A program made the position numbers and the translations under genes. A stretch of DNA of 64,000 nucleotides from CAVUXJ01 sp963814975 (GTDB lineage Bacteria; Acidobacteriota; Vicinamibacteria; Vicinamibacterales; CAVVIG01): NCBI GenBank assembly GCA_963814975.1, contig CAWFFB010000026.1, forward strand, positions 1 to 64,000. The letters run 5' to 3'. The notes beneath the pieces were generated by a model that worked only from the letters and a program-made list of their open reading frames with translations, had not been told where the DNA came from and searched no databases. Positions 34,360 to 44,404 of the stretch are shown here, piece after piece (within the stretch, counting starts at the first letter, position 1; each line of letters begins with the position of its first letter).

Positions 34360-35292
34360 ATGACCCCACCGTCCCCCATCAGGGAAGCCACACGCGTGTC
34401 CGACGCTGCGTGGAAGGCGCTGGAAGGCGCTTACGATCTTCAAATCCACGTCGGGCCGGACGTCATCGGCCGGCGGATTGACGACATCGATTGCGCCCGG
34501 GAGTTCCTGGCCCACGGGATGCGAGGATTCGTCCTGAAGTCCCACTACGTTCAGACTGGCGAGCGGGCGCAGGTCGTCACCAAGGCCGTTCCGGGCATAC
34601 GCGCCTTCGGCGCGGTCGCGCTCAATCACAGCGTCGGGGGCCTGAATCCGGTCGCGGTCGAGATCGCGGGGCGCTCGGGATGCAAGATCGTCTGGATGCC
34701 CACTGTCGATGCGGCGAACGAAACCGCCGGGCGGCTCGATGGCGGTACCGAGAAGCTGCCGTTCTGGGCGCACATTCAGCGTGAGCTGGCCGCGGACGGT
34801 ATTTCGCCCCCGCCCCTGTCGGTCGTCGATGCGACCGGAGGAGTGTGCGAGCCGGCCCGCCGGTGCCTGGAACGAATTGCCAGGCACAACATGATCCTGG
34901 CGACGGGCCACCTCGGACGCCGCGAGATCTTCGCCCTTGTTCGCGCCGCCGCCGACATGGGCGTCAGGAAGGTCGTCGTCACGCACGCGGAGTTTCCATC
35001 ACAGAATCTCAGCGGCGACGAGCAGAAGGAACTGGCCGACCTCGGGGCGATCATCGAACACTGCTTCACGACCACGCATACCGGGAAGGCGACCTGGGAA
35101 GCGACGTTCGCCAACATCCGTCAGACCGGGGTCTCGCGCACGATGATCTCCACCGATCTCGGCCAGACCATCAATCCGCCGGTCGCCGAAGGCTTTGCCA
35201 TGTTCGCTCAACGTCTGTTGGACGCCGGGTTTTCGGTCGATGAGGTCCGCACGATGGCGGTGACGGTTCCGACACGGCTCGTCGACGAATAG
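34360..35292 (+). CDS. Cytosolic DUF6282 family protein (amidohydrolase-like)
   Basis: 310 residues without signal peptide. A TIM-barrel-type metal pattern is visible: GAYDLQIHVGPDVIGRRIDD, MRGFVLKSHYVQT, KIVWMPTVDAANETAG, ATGHLGRREIF, VVVTHAEFPSQNLS and MISTDLGQTINPP. The Lys-x-His pair and final Asp are as in amidohydrolases. ATG 34360 follows GGAGG by five bases. It opens the rightward operon with LigC- and LigBA-type genes, so it may hydrolyse or hydrate a ring-cleavage product. An exported relative lies at 17806-18771. Substrate unproven. Confidence 0.83.
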   Translation: MTPPSPIREATRVSDAAWKALEGAYDLQIHVGPDVIGRRIDDIDCAREFLAHGMRGFVLKSHYVQTGERAQVVTKAVPGIRAFGAVALNHSVGGLNPVAVEIAGRSGCKIVWMPTVDAANETAGRLDGGTEKLPFWAHIQRELAADGISPPPLSVVDATGGVCEPARRCLERIARHNMILATGHLGRREIFALVRAAADMGVRKVVVTHAEFPSQNLSGDEQKELADLGAIIEHCFTTTHTGKATWEATFANIRQTGVSRTMISTDLGQTINPPVAEGFAMFAQRLLDAGFSVDEVRTMAVTVPTRLVDE

Positions 35293-35390
35293 AAGTGGGT
35301 AATTGGATAATCTGGTAGTGGATTGCTCAATCGCCATTTGATTCCCCGTGACTCGATGACCCGACGAGCAAGTCGGCGAGGGGGACCTCG

Positions 35391-36354
35391 ATGAAGATTT
35401 GTCTGGCTGGCACTGGCGCGATGGGCGTCATTCACATGAAGGCGCTGAAGAAGATCAACGGCGTCGAGGTGGTGTCCGTGAACAGCCGCTCCGAAGAGAG
35501 CGGGAAGGCGTTCGCCGCGGAATGGGGCATTCCGCACTACTCGACGAATCTGGAGGCGTGCCTCGATCGTCCCGGTCGTCGACGCCGCGATTCTCACAAC
35601 GCCCAGCAACCTGCACGCGGAGCAGACACTTCTGGCGCTGGCCAGAGGCAAACACGTCCAGGTCGAGATTCCCATGAGCCTGAACCTGACCGACGCCGAA
35701 CGCGTGGTCGACGCGACCCGGAAGTCGGGGAAGGTCTGCATGGTCACGCACACACGCCGGTTCTCGTCGCCGCACCGGGAGATTCGCCGGCGGATTCAGG
35801 AAGGAACGTTCCGTCTGCATCACCTGGTGGTCGAGACCTACTTCTTCCGCCGCGAGAACCTCAACATGCACGGCGAACCGCGATCGTGGGTGGACAACCT
35901 GCTGTGGCATCACGGGTGCCACTCGGTCGATATCGCCAGCTGGGTGCTCGACCAGCCGAATTTCGAGGTCTGGGGACAGAAGGGTCCGGATCACACGACG
36001 CTCGGCATCCCGATGGACATGACCGTCGCCATGAAGTCGGAGCGTGGACCACTCTTCACGCTGGCGATGTCGTTCAACAACAAGGGGCCGTTTGGCGGCT
36101 TCTATCGATACATCGGTGAAGAAGAGACGTATAAGGTGTACCGTGATTCGATGACGGACAGCGAAGGCAAGGAGGTGCCGCTCGACACCGTGACCGCCTT
36201 CGATCGCCAGGACATCGAGTTCACCAGCGCGATCCGCGAGGGCCGCGAGCCGGAATCGAGCGCGGCCAGCTGTCTGCCGACGATGGCGCTGCTCGATCGG
36301 ATCGACGCGTCGATGAGCGAGCACGAGAGGAGAAAGGAGCCGGACCATGGGTGA
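35391..36354 (+). CDS. LigC-like 4-carboxy-2-hydroxymuconate-6-semialdehyde dehydrogenase (one frame break)
   Basis: About 320 residues after correction. An N-terminal Rossmann domain has KICLAGTGAMGVIHMKALKK, then VVDAAILTTPSNLHAEQTLL and GKHVQVEIPMSL. The C-terminal domain has MVTHTRRFSSPHREIRRRI, TYFFRRENLNMHGEPRSW and DNLLWHHGCHSVDIASW. This text parallels LigC of the protocatechuate 4,5-cleavage pathway closely, as I remember it, so it belongs to that Gfo/Idh/MocA subgroup. One extra G near 35572 (DRP to VVDAA) breaks the frame; without it there are 321 codons. LigC oxidises the ring-cleavage semialdehyde hemiacetal to 2-pyrone-4,6-dicarboxylate with NADP. It overlaps the dioxygenase gene by eight bases. 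Confidence 0.85.
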
Positions 36355-37524
36355 GATCGTCGCGGCGGTCGGCACATGTCATACCCCCTACATGTTCACT
36401 CGGCCGCCGGACGAGAATCCGCAGCAGCTCGATGCCGCCGGCGCCGCGATGCAGGAGCTCGGCAAGGTGCTCGACGAGACCAGGCCCGACGTGATCATCT
36501 TTCTCGGGAGCGACCACGTCGAGACGTTTTCGGTGACATGCGTCCCCACGTTCGCGATCATCACCGGCAGCCGCGTCGTCGCCAGGTTCGCGGGGCGCGA
36601 GTACAACCTGCCGAATCATCGCGAGATGGCCGAGGACCTGCTCAACAAGCTGGTCGTCGAGCACAGCTTCGACATCGCCTACTCGGAGGACGCCGAGCTT
36701 GGACATGCGTTTGCGGTCCCGTTCGAATACGTTATCGGCAAGCGCGACATTCCGGTGGTGCCCTTCTTCACGAACGTCTACGTTCCGCCGCTGCCGACGC
36801 CGAAGCGGTGCGCCGCGCTCGGGGAGGCGATTGCCGCGATCATCAAGGGCCGCAAGGAGCGCGTGGCGATCATTGCCAGCGGCGGGATGTCCCACTTCCC
36901 GGGGACGCGCAAGTATCTGCATCCGGAGTTCGACTTCGATCGCTGGCTCGTCGCGCAGTTCGAAGCCGGCAATACCGACGCGCTGCTGAACATGACCGGA
37001 ACCCAGCTCGACGAGGTCGGCAACACCGAAACGCTCAACTGGGCCACCATGTTCGGCGCGATCGGCTCCGAGCCGGGCGAGCTGATCGAGTACCTCCCGA
37101 CGTGGCATCACGGTCTCTGCATGATGCGCTTTCTGCCACATCGGGCGAGGAAGACGGCGCCGACGACCGTGTCGGAGCCGTATGGCGGCTTCAAGTTTCA
37201 GAACCAGGGCTTCCAGTTCTACAAGCATCCGCCGGCCGAGGCGTACGGGCTCAACCGGCTGCTGTTCGAGGTCCGCCACAGCGCCGATCTTCGGGCGCCG
37301 GATTCTCACGAACCTCGGAGGCGGTCGCGGCCGAGTACGAGCTGCAACCCGCGCAGCGAAAGGCGGCGGAGGAGTTGATCAACGTCGGAAAGGGCGGCCT
37401 GGTGAGCGAGCACGTGAGGCCGCTCGTCGAAGCCGGGGCGCATCCGCTGCAGGCGCTGATGTCGCTGCATGTCATTTTTTCGATGAGTCACCAGCGTGGA
37501 CGGCAACCCGCGGTCCCACAATAG
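36347..37524 (+). CDS. Class III extradiol dioxygenase with fused LigB and LigA domains (frame broken between them)
   Basis: About 391 residues when two extra bases near 37303-37318 are removed (392 codons with stop). The LigB catalytic part (about 1-290) shows GTCHTPYMFTRPPDENPQQL, IIFLGSDHVETFS, FEYVIGKRDIPVVPFFTNVY, IIASGGMSHFPGTRKY and WHHGLCMMRFLP, with His/His/Glu iron ligands. The LigA-type helical part is at the C-terminus (AEYELQPAQRKAAEELINVG, then HPLQALMSLHVIFSMSHQRG). One-chain B-A fusions occur in gallate dioxygenases such as DesB and GalA, while protocatechuate 4,5-dioxygenases are usually two chains. Gallate, protocatechuate or 3-O-methylgallate is the likely substrate. Confidence 0.85.
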
Positions 37525-37635
37525 ACGAAGAGCTGATTCCTTGGCATGGGCGAAGGACCACCGGGTCCTTCCTGCGGAGCACGCAGGTGATCGAGCCTTC
37601 TCTCTGGTGTGAGCTTAGCGCCGCTTGAGGCCCAT

Positions 37636-39004
37636 ATGAAAACGGTCGACGTTGGCGTACTGCTCGACGAGGGACCGTGGAGCGGCTACCAGAAGCGCCT
37701 GGTGCTCGCAACGGCGCTGGCAATCATCCTCGACGGCTTCGACAACCAGTTGCTCGGCGCCGCCGTTCCCGCGCTGATGCGCGAATGGGGTGCTGCCGCG
37801 CCCGGCGTTCGCCCCGATTCTGACGAGCGGCATGGCCGGCATGATGGTCGGCGGGGCGCTTGGCGGGTTCATCGGAGATCGACTGGGCCGGCGCGTGGCG
37901 CTGCTCGCGAGCGTCATCTCGTTCGGCGTGCTGACCGTCCTGGTTTCGATCGCCGACAGTCGTCCTGATGCTCGGCGTGCTGCGCTTCTTCGCCGGCCTC
38001 GGCCTCGGCGGCGCGATGCCCAACGCCGCCGCGCTCTCGTCCGAATACGTCCCCAGGCGGCACCGGCCATTCGCCGTGACGCTCACGATCGTGTGCATCC
38101 CGCTCGGCGGCACGCTTGCGGGTATCGTCGGCGCGCAGATCCTGCCTCGATTCGGCTGGCGCGCGCTCTTTCTGATCGGCGGCATCCTGCCCCTGATCCT
38201 GGCAGCCGTGCTGTTGAAGGTCCTTCCGGAATCTCCACGTTACCTGGCGCGCCGCCGGGAGCGGTGGCCCGAGCTCGCCGCGCTCCTGCGCCGGCTCGGC
38301 CACGACGTGCGATCCGGATGCCGCGTTCGTGGACGGCGCGGAAAGGTCCGTTCGGCGTGCGTCCGCGCGTGAGCTCCTCCTGCCCGAGTTCCGACGCGAC
38401 ACGCTGGCGCTGTGCGGGTCGTTCTTCTTCTGTCTGCTGTCGGTGTATATCGGCACCAACTGGGTGCCGTCGCTGCTCACCGGCGCCGGGTTCGATCGTC
38501 GGGGTCGCGAGCAGCGGCCTTGCGGCCTTCAACCTCGGCGGGGTCATCGGCGCCATTCTCGGCGCGGTCCTCATCGTCCGCCTGGGCTCACGGCTCACGA
38601 TGCTCGCGATGACCGCAGGCGCCGTCGCGGGTGCGGCAGCGATGGCGGTCGTGCCGATCGGGATGCAATCGGCCCTCGTGGTGCTCGTGATGCTGGCGTG
38701 GACCGGCGGGCTCATCAACGCCGTCCAGACCACGATGTACGCGCTGGCGGCGCACGTGTTTCCAACGGGCATACGCGCCACCGGCGTGGGCACGGCCGTC
38801 GCGTTCGGCCGAATCGGCGGCGTGCTGAGCCCGTATGCCGGGTCGTGGGCGCTCGAATCGGGCGGCGCGTCACGGCTGTTCGTGATGATCGCCGCGGCGA
38901 TGACACTGGTCTTTGTCGCCCTGGCGTCAGTGCGGCGTCATATTCCTCGAGTGCCGACCGTTTACGCCCCTGGTCCGGCAGCCGCCGAAACCGCCGGGCA
39001 CTAG
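37636..39004 (+). CDS. MFS aromatic-acid-type transporter (four frame breaks)
   Basis: About 454 residues and twelve helices after removing four extra bases near 37800, 37962, 38310 and 38494 (455 codons with stop). The family markers are ALAIILDGFDNQLLGAAVPA in helix 1, FIGDRLGRRVALLASV between helices 2 and 3, and MLGVLRFFAGLGLGGAMPNA in helix 4. The DGFDxQ text in helix 1 is diagnostic of aromatic acid:H+ symporters (AAHS, PcaK/BenK type). It follows the dioxygenase gene by 111 bases and probably imports the aromatic acid. Twelve helices are recoverable, so it is likely active if the indels are artefacts. Confidence 0.82.
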
Positions 39005-39043
39005 AGGGTTCCGGTGGCGCGGGTTCCCGGAACCTGATTACCC

Positions 39044-39083
39044 GCAAGTCTCAAGTCTGAAACCTCGGGTCTGATCAGATTTC
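39044..39083. repeat. Intergenic repeat, family A
   Basis: CTCAAGTCTGAAACC, then GGTCTGATCAGATTTC, resembles the sequences at 27167-27220 and 51281-51312 (shared CTCAAGTCTGAA and GATCAGA). It lies just after the MFS gene and just beyond the stop of the convergent amidohydrolase gene. It may act as a terminator for either gene. Confidence 0.4.
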
Positions 39084-39085
39084 AC

Positions 39086-40099
39086 TCATTTTCCGAGCTT
39101 CAGGAGCCGCACCGCATTGCCCCAGTAGATTCGTTCACGCTCCTCCGGCGTGATCGGCAGCCGATCGACGATGCCGATTGTCTCGCGGATGTACATCGGT
39201 CCCTTTTCTGGGTCGAACGGCGAGTCGGACGCGAACAGCACCCGATCGGCGCCGAAAAAACCAAGCCCGCACACCGTGGCGTCGTATGCTCCGAACAGGG
39301 CCGTGTCGGCATAAAACATCCGGAAGTAGTCGATCGGCCGCTTCTTCAGTCGTTTCAGCACCACCGACAGGTCTTCGTCAGACGTGCGAGCCCCCAGCTG
39401 GTCCCACCCCGGTCCCAGCCGACCCTCGCAGTAGGGCGCCATCGCGCCCATGTGATGCGTAATGATCATGAGGTGCGGAAATCGATCGAAGAGGCCTTCG
39501 AACACGATGCGCGCCATCGCCGCGCTGGTCTCGTAAAGCCAACCGAACGTCCACCAGATCTCGTACTGTGAGCGAGTCTCCGTCGAATAGTCCGCAAAGT
39601 CCGAACCGCGGTAGGGATGGAGCCAGATCGGCAGATCGTAGCCGGCCATCGTCTCGAAGAGGGGCAGGAATTCGGGAGCGACGATCGGTTTGCCGCGCAC
39701 GTTGCTATACAACTGGATCCCGCGAGCGCCCAGATCGCGGACGGCGCGGTGGGTTTCATGCACGGCGCCATCGGGATCGTTGAGCGGCAGGGAGGCGATG
39801 AAGCCAGGAAAGCGGTCTGGATGACGCAAGACCAGTTCGGCCATGCCGTCGTTGGCGCGTCGCACCAGATCAACGGCATCGGGTGGACTCGCGTAGGCTT
39901 CGACCGGCGGGGTCGCGATCGACAGGATCTGCTGATAGCCCTCGAACAGGTCCATGACGCGAAACCGCACGTCGAGATCGACCAGCATCGGGACGCCACG
40001 CACCCGCTTGCCCTGGTCCTTGCAGTCGGGGGCCACTTCCCGCATCCGGGCAACGTAGGCTTCCGGCAGAATGTGAGTGAAGACGTCAATCTTACGCAC
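39086..40099 (-). CDS. Amidohydrolase family 2 protein (ACMSD/LigI/LigJ-like)
   Basis: 337 residues, TIM barrel. The N-terminal metal motif is reduced to KIDVFTHILPEAY, where most relatives have DxHxH. Later motifs are LPIWLHPYRGSD, LMIITHHMGAMAPYC and LFASDSPFDPEKGPMY, giving the third and fourth His and the final Asp. The group includes ACMSD-like decarboxylases, pyrone-dicarboxylate lactonase and oxalomesaconate hydratase. Between two MFS carriers and near LigC/LigBA genes, a step after 2-pyrone-4,6-dicarboxylate is the natural guess. It is on the opposite strand from these genes. Confidence 0.85.
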   Translation of the reverse strand: MRKIDVFTHILPEAYVARMREVAPDCKDQGKRVRGVPMLVDLDVRFRVMDLFEGYQQILSIATPPVEAYASPPDAVDLVRRANDGMAELVLRHPDRFPGFIASLPLNDPDGAVHETHRAVRDLGARGIQLYSNVRGKPIVAPEFLPLFETMAGYDLPIWLHPYRGSDFADYSTETRSQYEIWWTFGWLYETSAAMARIVFEGLFDRFPHLMIITHHMGAMAPYCEGRLGPGWDQLGARTSDEDLSVVLKRLKKRPIDYFRMFYADTALFGAYDATVCGLGFFGADRVLFASDSPFDPEKGPMYIRETIGIVDRLPITPEERERIYWGNAVRLLKLGK

Positions 40100-40237
40100 T
40101 TTTGTTTGTCGCCTGAAAATTCCAGGCGCACCCCTTCTTGAATGACAAGATTCAGTGGCGAAATTATAATCCTTCCTTCCTCATCGCCCATCCTGGGAAC
40201 ACGACATCCCTGTTCTCGGCGGGTATGAGCCCTTCAA

Positions 40238-41638
40238 ATGGCCACCGCCGCCGAGGCGCATCCGGGTTCCACCTCGCGCCTCACGCCGGTGCAATGGCTG
40301 ATCTGCGTCATCGCCGCCGTCGGCTTTGCCTTCGACATCTACGAGATCCTGATGTTGCCGCTCATCGTGCGGCCGGCCCTGCTCGAGCTGACGGGAGCGA
40401 CGCCCGGCTCTCCCGTGTTCCAGATGTGGGTCGGCCGCCTGTTCTACATTCCCGCCGTCGCGGGGGGCATCTTCGGGCTGCTCGGCGGCTATCTCACCGA
40501 TCTGTTCGGCCGCCGCCGTGTGCTGACCTTCAGCATCCTGATCTATGCGGTCGGGGCGTTCGCCTCGGGTTACTCCACCTCTATCGGCATGTTGCTGTTG
40601 CTGCGCTGTTTCGTGTACGTCGGCGTCTGCGTGGAGTTCGTCGCCGCGGTCGCCTGGCTGGCGGAACTGTTTCCCGAGCCGCATCGGCGCGAGAGGGTGC
40701 TCGGTTACACGCAGGCCTTCTCGTCGCTCGGCGGTCTGCTCGTCGCCACCGCGAACGGCCTTTGCGTCGCGTACGCCACAACCTTTCCGGCAATCGGCGG
40801 CTTCGGTCTGGGCGCAGGCATCGCGGATCCACATGCGCCGTGGCGGTACACGCTGATGTCCGGCGTGCTGCCGGCGATTCCTCTGATCCTCGTCCGGCCC
40901 TTTCTCCCCGAATCGCCAGCGTGGCGGCAGAAGAAGGCCGCAGGCACCCTCGGGCGGCCGAGCATCGCGGCGCTGTTCTCACCCGAGCTGCGCCGCACGA
41001 CGATCGTGACGACGTTGATGTTTGCGATGGTCTACGGCGCCACCTTTGGCGCACTGCAGCAGGTCCCGCAAATCGTTCCCGGTCTTTCCGATGTGCGGGA
41101 GAGGACCGCGGCTGTGCCACCGGCGCAAGCCGCTTTGATCAATCAGCAGGTCGCTGCCAGCGTCCTCAAGGTGCAGGAAGCGGGCGGGTTGGCCGGGCGG
41201 TTGCTTCTTGCGTACCTCGCGGTCGTGATCGTCGAGCCGCCGGCGTCTGCTGCGGCTGTTCCAGCTTCCCGGCCTCATCGTCGTACCCCTGGCTTTTGCG
41301 CTGGCCGCGACGTCCAGCCTCACGTGGATGTACCCCGCGATGTTCATCGCGGGGCTGCTGACGATCGGACAGCTCAGCTTCTGGGGAAACTACCTGCCGC
41401 GCGTGTACCCACACACCTCCGAGGGACGGGTGAAAGCTTCGCCGCGAACCTCGGCGGCCGCCTGATCGGCACCTCGTTCGCGTGGGTGACCGCGACGCTG
41501 GCGATCACGGCGGATCGCGCCTACGCGCCGAGGAAAGTCGCGCTGGTCGCCGCGGCCGTGGGGCTGTGCGTGTATCTCGTCGGCTTCATCGCCTCCTTCT
41601 GGCTGCCGGAGCCTCAGAAGGCCGAGCTGCCGGAGTGA
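40238..41638 (+). CDS. Second MFS transporter, AAHS/sugar-porter-like (frame shifted and restored inside)
   Basis: 466 codons. Helix 1 reads LICVIAAVGFAFDIYEILML, then ARPALL-type text, GGYLTDLFGRRRVLTFSILI, and LLLLRCFVYVGVCVEFVAAV. An extra base near 41238 shifts the frame, and a missing base near 41406 restores it. The intervening 55 residues are therefore wrong as read; the true frame gives PLAFALAATSSLTWMYPAMF, a membrane helix. Helix 12 region is VGLCVYLVGFIASFWLPEP. It is divergent from the amidohydrolase and probably imports an organic acid linked to the aromatic pathway. Confidence 0.82.
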   Translation: MATAAEAHPGSTSRLTPVQWLICVIAAVGFAFDIYEILMLPLIVRPALLELTGATPGSPVFQMWVGRLFYIPAVAGGIFGLLGGYLTDLFGRRRVLTFSILIYAVGAFASGYSTSIGMLLLLRCFVYVGVCVEFVAAVAWLAELFPEPHRRERVLGYTQAFSSLGGLLVATANGLCVAYATTFPAIGGFGLGAGIADPHAPWRYTLMSGVLPAIPLILVRPFLPESPAWRQKKAAGTLGRPSIAALFSPELRRTTIVTTLMFAMVYGATFGALQQVPQIVPGLSDVRERTAAVPPAQAALINQQVAASVLKVQEAGGLAGRLLLAYLAVVIVEPPASAAAVPASRPHRRTPGFCAGRDVQPHVDVPRDVHRGAADDRTAQLLGKLPAARVPTHLRGTGESFAANLGGRLIGTSFAWVTATLAITADRAYAPRKVALVAAAVGLCVYLVGFIASFWLPEPQKAELPE

Positions 41639-41888
41639 CGAGTCGCTCAGCGTGGGCCGCCGCGTGTGACGTCGTGACTGAGGCTTCCTCTGCCTGAAGC
41701 ATGTCTGAAGCATTGACACCTGGCAGTTGACCCACGAGAATGGGCACCGTGGGCGGGTGTGATTCGCGTTATTCAAGCGTATCGCCCAGGTCGGCATCCT
41801 GCCAGTCGCCGAGCCCGCGCGCGGCCTCAAAACCAGAGGCGCGCAGCCCGTCGCTGACGCTCACCAGTCCGTGAGGCAAGGCGATCCC

Positions 41889-44392
41889 GTGAAGACAAGG
41901 TCTCTCGTCGTCAGCTGCATGATGACGGTGTCTGTGCTCCTTCTCCACGGCCAGGCACCCGTCCCGCAACAATCCTCGAACGCTCCTGCACCATCCCTCT
42001 CCCCGCAACGTGCGCTCATCAATCAGGTCCTGCGTGAGCTGCCACAACGAGAAGTTGAAGACCGCGGGTCTGATGTTGGACGTGCTCGACCTCGCCCATG
42101 TCGGTGAAAACGCAGCGATATGGGAAAAGGTGGTGCGAAAGCTTCGGGCCGGCATGATGCCTCCCTCGGGTTCGCGGCGACCGGATCCTGCCACCTACGA
42201 ATCGCTGATCGTCTGGCTGGAGAATGAGCTCGACCGCAATCCCCAGGTCCATTTGCCCCCGCCTGGCCTCCACCGCCTGAATCGCACCGAGTACGCAAAT
42301 GCGATCCGCGATCTGATCGACCTCGAGATCGATCCGGCGAAATTTCTCCCGTCTGATGATTCGACACACGGCTTCGACAATATCGCGGGGGCGTTGGGGA
42401 TTTCATCGACGCTCGTCGAGGCTTACGTTTCGGCGGCGGGGAAGATCAGCCGGCTGGCGATCGGCGAGGCAGAGACACCGGCCTTGGTGGTGTACCGAGC
42501 TCCGGAAGATACCTCACAGGATTATCACATCGAGGGTCTGCCGTTCGGCACGCGAGGCGGAATGCTCGTCAGGCATGTATTCCCTTCTGATGGAGAGTAC
42601 ACGGTGACCGTGACCCCGATTTTTGGGGACAACATGTCGCCGGCGGGCTTCGGCTCAGTTCCCTGTGAAAAGCTCGACATCATGCTGGACGGCGAGCGTC
42701 TGCAGTTGATGGATTGGCAAGGTGGAGGTCGAGCGCCGGCAGCCAATTGCGGCGGTCGCCGGCAGGCGGCGGTACGAAGTGGGCAAGCCGGCCCCGAGGC
42801 ATTCTTCGGCGGACGCGGCGGCACGCCAATGCGTGTCCGCTTCAAGACCACGGCGGGGCTGCACAGGGTGGGCGTCACCTTCCTCCAGACCAACCTGGCG
42901 CCCATCCTCGACCTGGATCAGCATTTCGCGCGGTCCACGGTCCAGACGGGACCGACGCCGGGGTATACGTTTTTTCCGCACGTCGGGTACTGTGCGAATC
43001 GAGGGCCCGTACGGGGCAACGCCGGCCGTGAATTCGCCCAGCCGGCACCGGATATTCGTGTGCCGCCCGGCCGGAGCCGCGAGTGAGGCGGCATGCGCGC
43101 GAAAGATAATCGCGAACCTTGCGATGCGCGCCTTCCGCCGGCCTGCGCCGGCTTCCGAACTCGAGATGCTGATGGGGTTCTACCGATCGGGCCGCGAGTC
43201 GGGGCAGTTCGATCGGGGGATCGAGATGGCGCTTGCTCGGATCCTTGCATCTCCCCAGTTCGTGTACCGCATCGAAGAGGAACCGGCGAACCTGAAGGCA
43301 GGTCAAGCCTATCGCCTCAGTGACCAGGACCTGGCGTCACGCTTGTCGTTTTTCCTGTGGAGCACCGGCCCCGACGATGAGTTGATGAAGCTCGCCAGCC
43401 AGGGAAATCTGAAGGATCCAGCGGTGCTCGAGCGGCAGGCGCGGCGCATGCTGCAGGATCCGCGAGCCGAGGCGCTGGCGGTCAACTTCGCCGGGCAATG
43501 GCTCAACCTGCGGGGCCTGCAGAGCGTGGGGCCGCTGCCGATGTTGTATCCCGACTTCGACGACCCGCTGCGACAGGCGATGCGGCGTGAGGTGGAACTG
43601 CTGTTCGACACCATCGTCCGAGAGGACCGCAGCGTGGTCGAGCTGCTGACGGCCGACTACACGTTCGTCAACGAACGGCTGGCCAGACATTACGGGATCC
43701 CCTACATCTACGGCAGCCAGTTCCGGCGTGTGACGCTCGGTCCCGAGATGGATGTACGACGAGGGCTGCTCGGGAAAGGCGCCTTTCTGACGACCACATC
43801 CAAGCCTGAGCGAACGTCTCCGGTCACGCGAGGCAAGTGGATCATGACGAACATCCTCGGCATGAGTCCCCCGGACCCGCCGGCGGACGTTCCACCGCTC
43901 AAGCCGCGCACCGTTGACGCGACCGGCAATGCCCGGGACCAGACGATGCGTCAGAAGATGCTCGACCATCGCGTGCGCGCCGATTGCATCCAGTGTCACC
44001 GGTTGATGGATCCAATCGGCTTCGCGCTCGAAAACTTCGACGCGATTGCGGCCTGGCGCAGCCAGGACGAGGGAACAGCGATCGATGCGTCGGGCGAGGT
44101 TTTCGACAACACGAAAATCGACGGACCGGTGGGGCTGCGCAACTGGCTGACGACAGGCTATTCCAGTCAGTTTGTCTCGGTCGTGATCGAGAAGCTTCTC
44201 ACGTACGCTCTGGGCCGTGGGATCGAGTACCAGGACATGCCGCTGGTTCGCGCGATTGCACGGGACGCCGCCCGCCGCGACAACCGGTTTTCTGCGCTCG
44301 TCCTGGGCGTCGTCCAGAGCAAGCCATTTCAGATGAACATGCAGGTGGCGGAACGCGCTGTTGCCGCAAAGGACACGGCTGCTTCGCGGTAA
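41889..44392 (+). CDS. Exported DUF1592-type cytochrome-linked protein (two frame breaks)
   Basis: About 833 residues after removing extra bases near 42031 and 42990 (834 codons). Signal peptide VVSCMMTVSVLLLHGQAPVP, then a haem-type CVSCHNEKLKTAGLMLD segment. DUF1587 (LHRLNRTEYANAIRDLIDLE), DUF1595 (IIANLAMRAFRRPAPASELE), DUF1592 (YRLSDQDLASRLSFFLWSTG), DUF1588 (GKGAFLTTTSKPERTSPVTR) and DUF1585 (DCIQCHRLMDPIGFALENFD) follow in order. Two CxxCH motifs suggest c-type haems. GTG 41889 is used as start. This architecture pairs with DUF1552 proteins in Planctomycetes and Acidobacteria, and the gene ends 12 bases before one. Enzymatic role unknown. Confidence 0.85.
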
Positions 44393-44404
44393 GGGGCTTT
44401 TCAC

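Noticed and set aside
41769..42194. Minus-strand ORF ending DWQDADLGDTLE before the DUF1592 gene
   Set aside because: The last 40 residues look somewhat protein-like, but most of it is antisense to the DUF1592 start, and no family or start site supports it.
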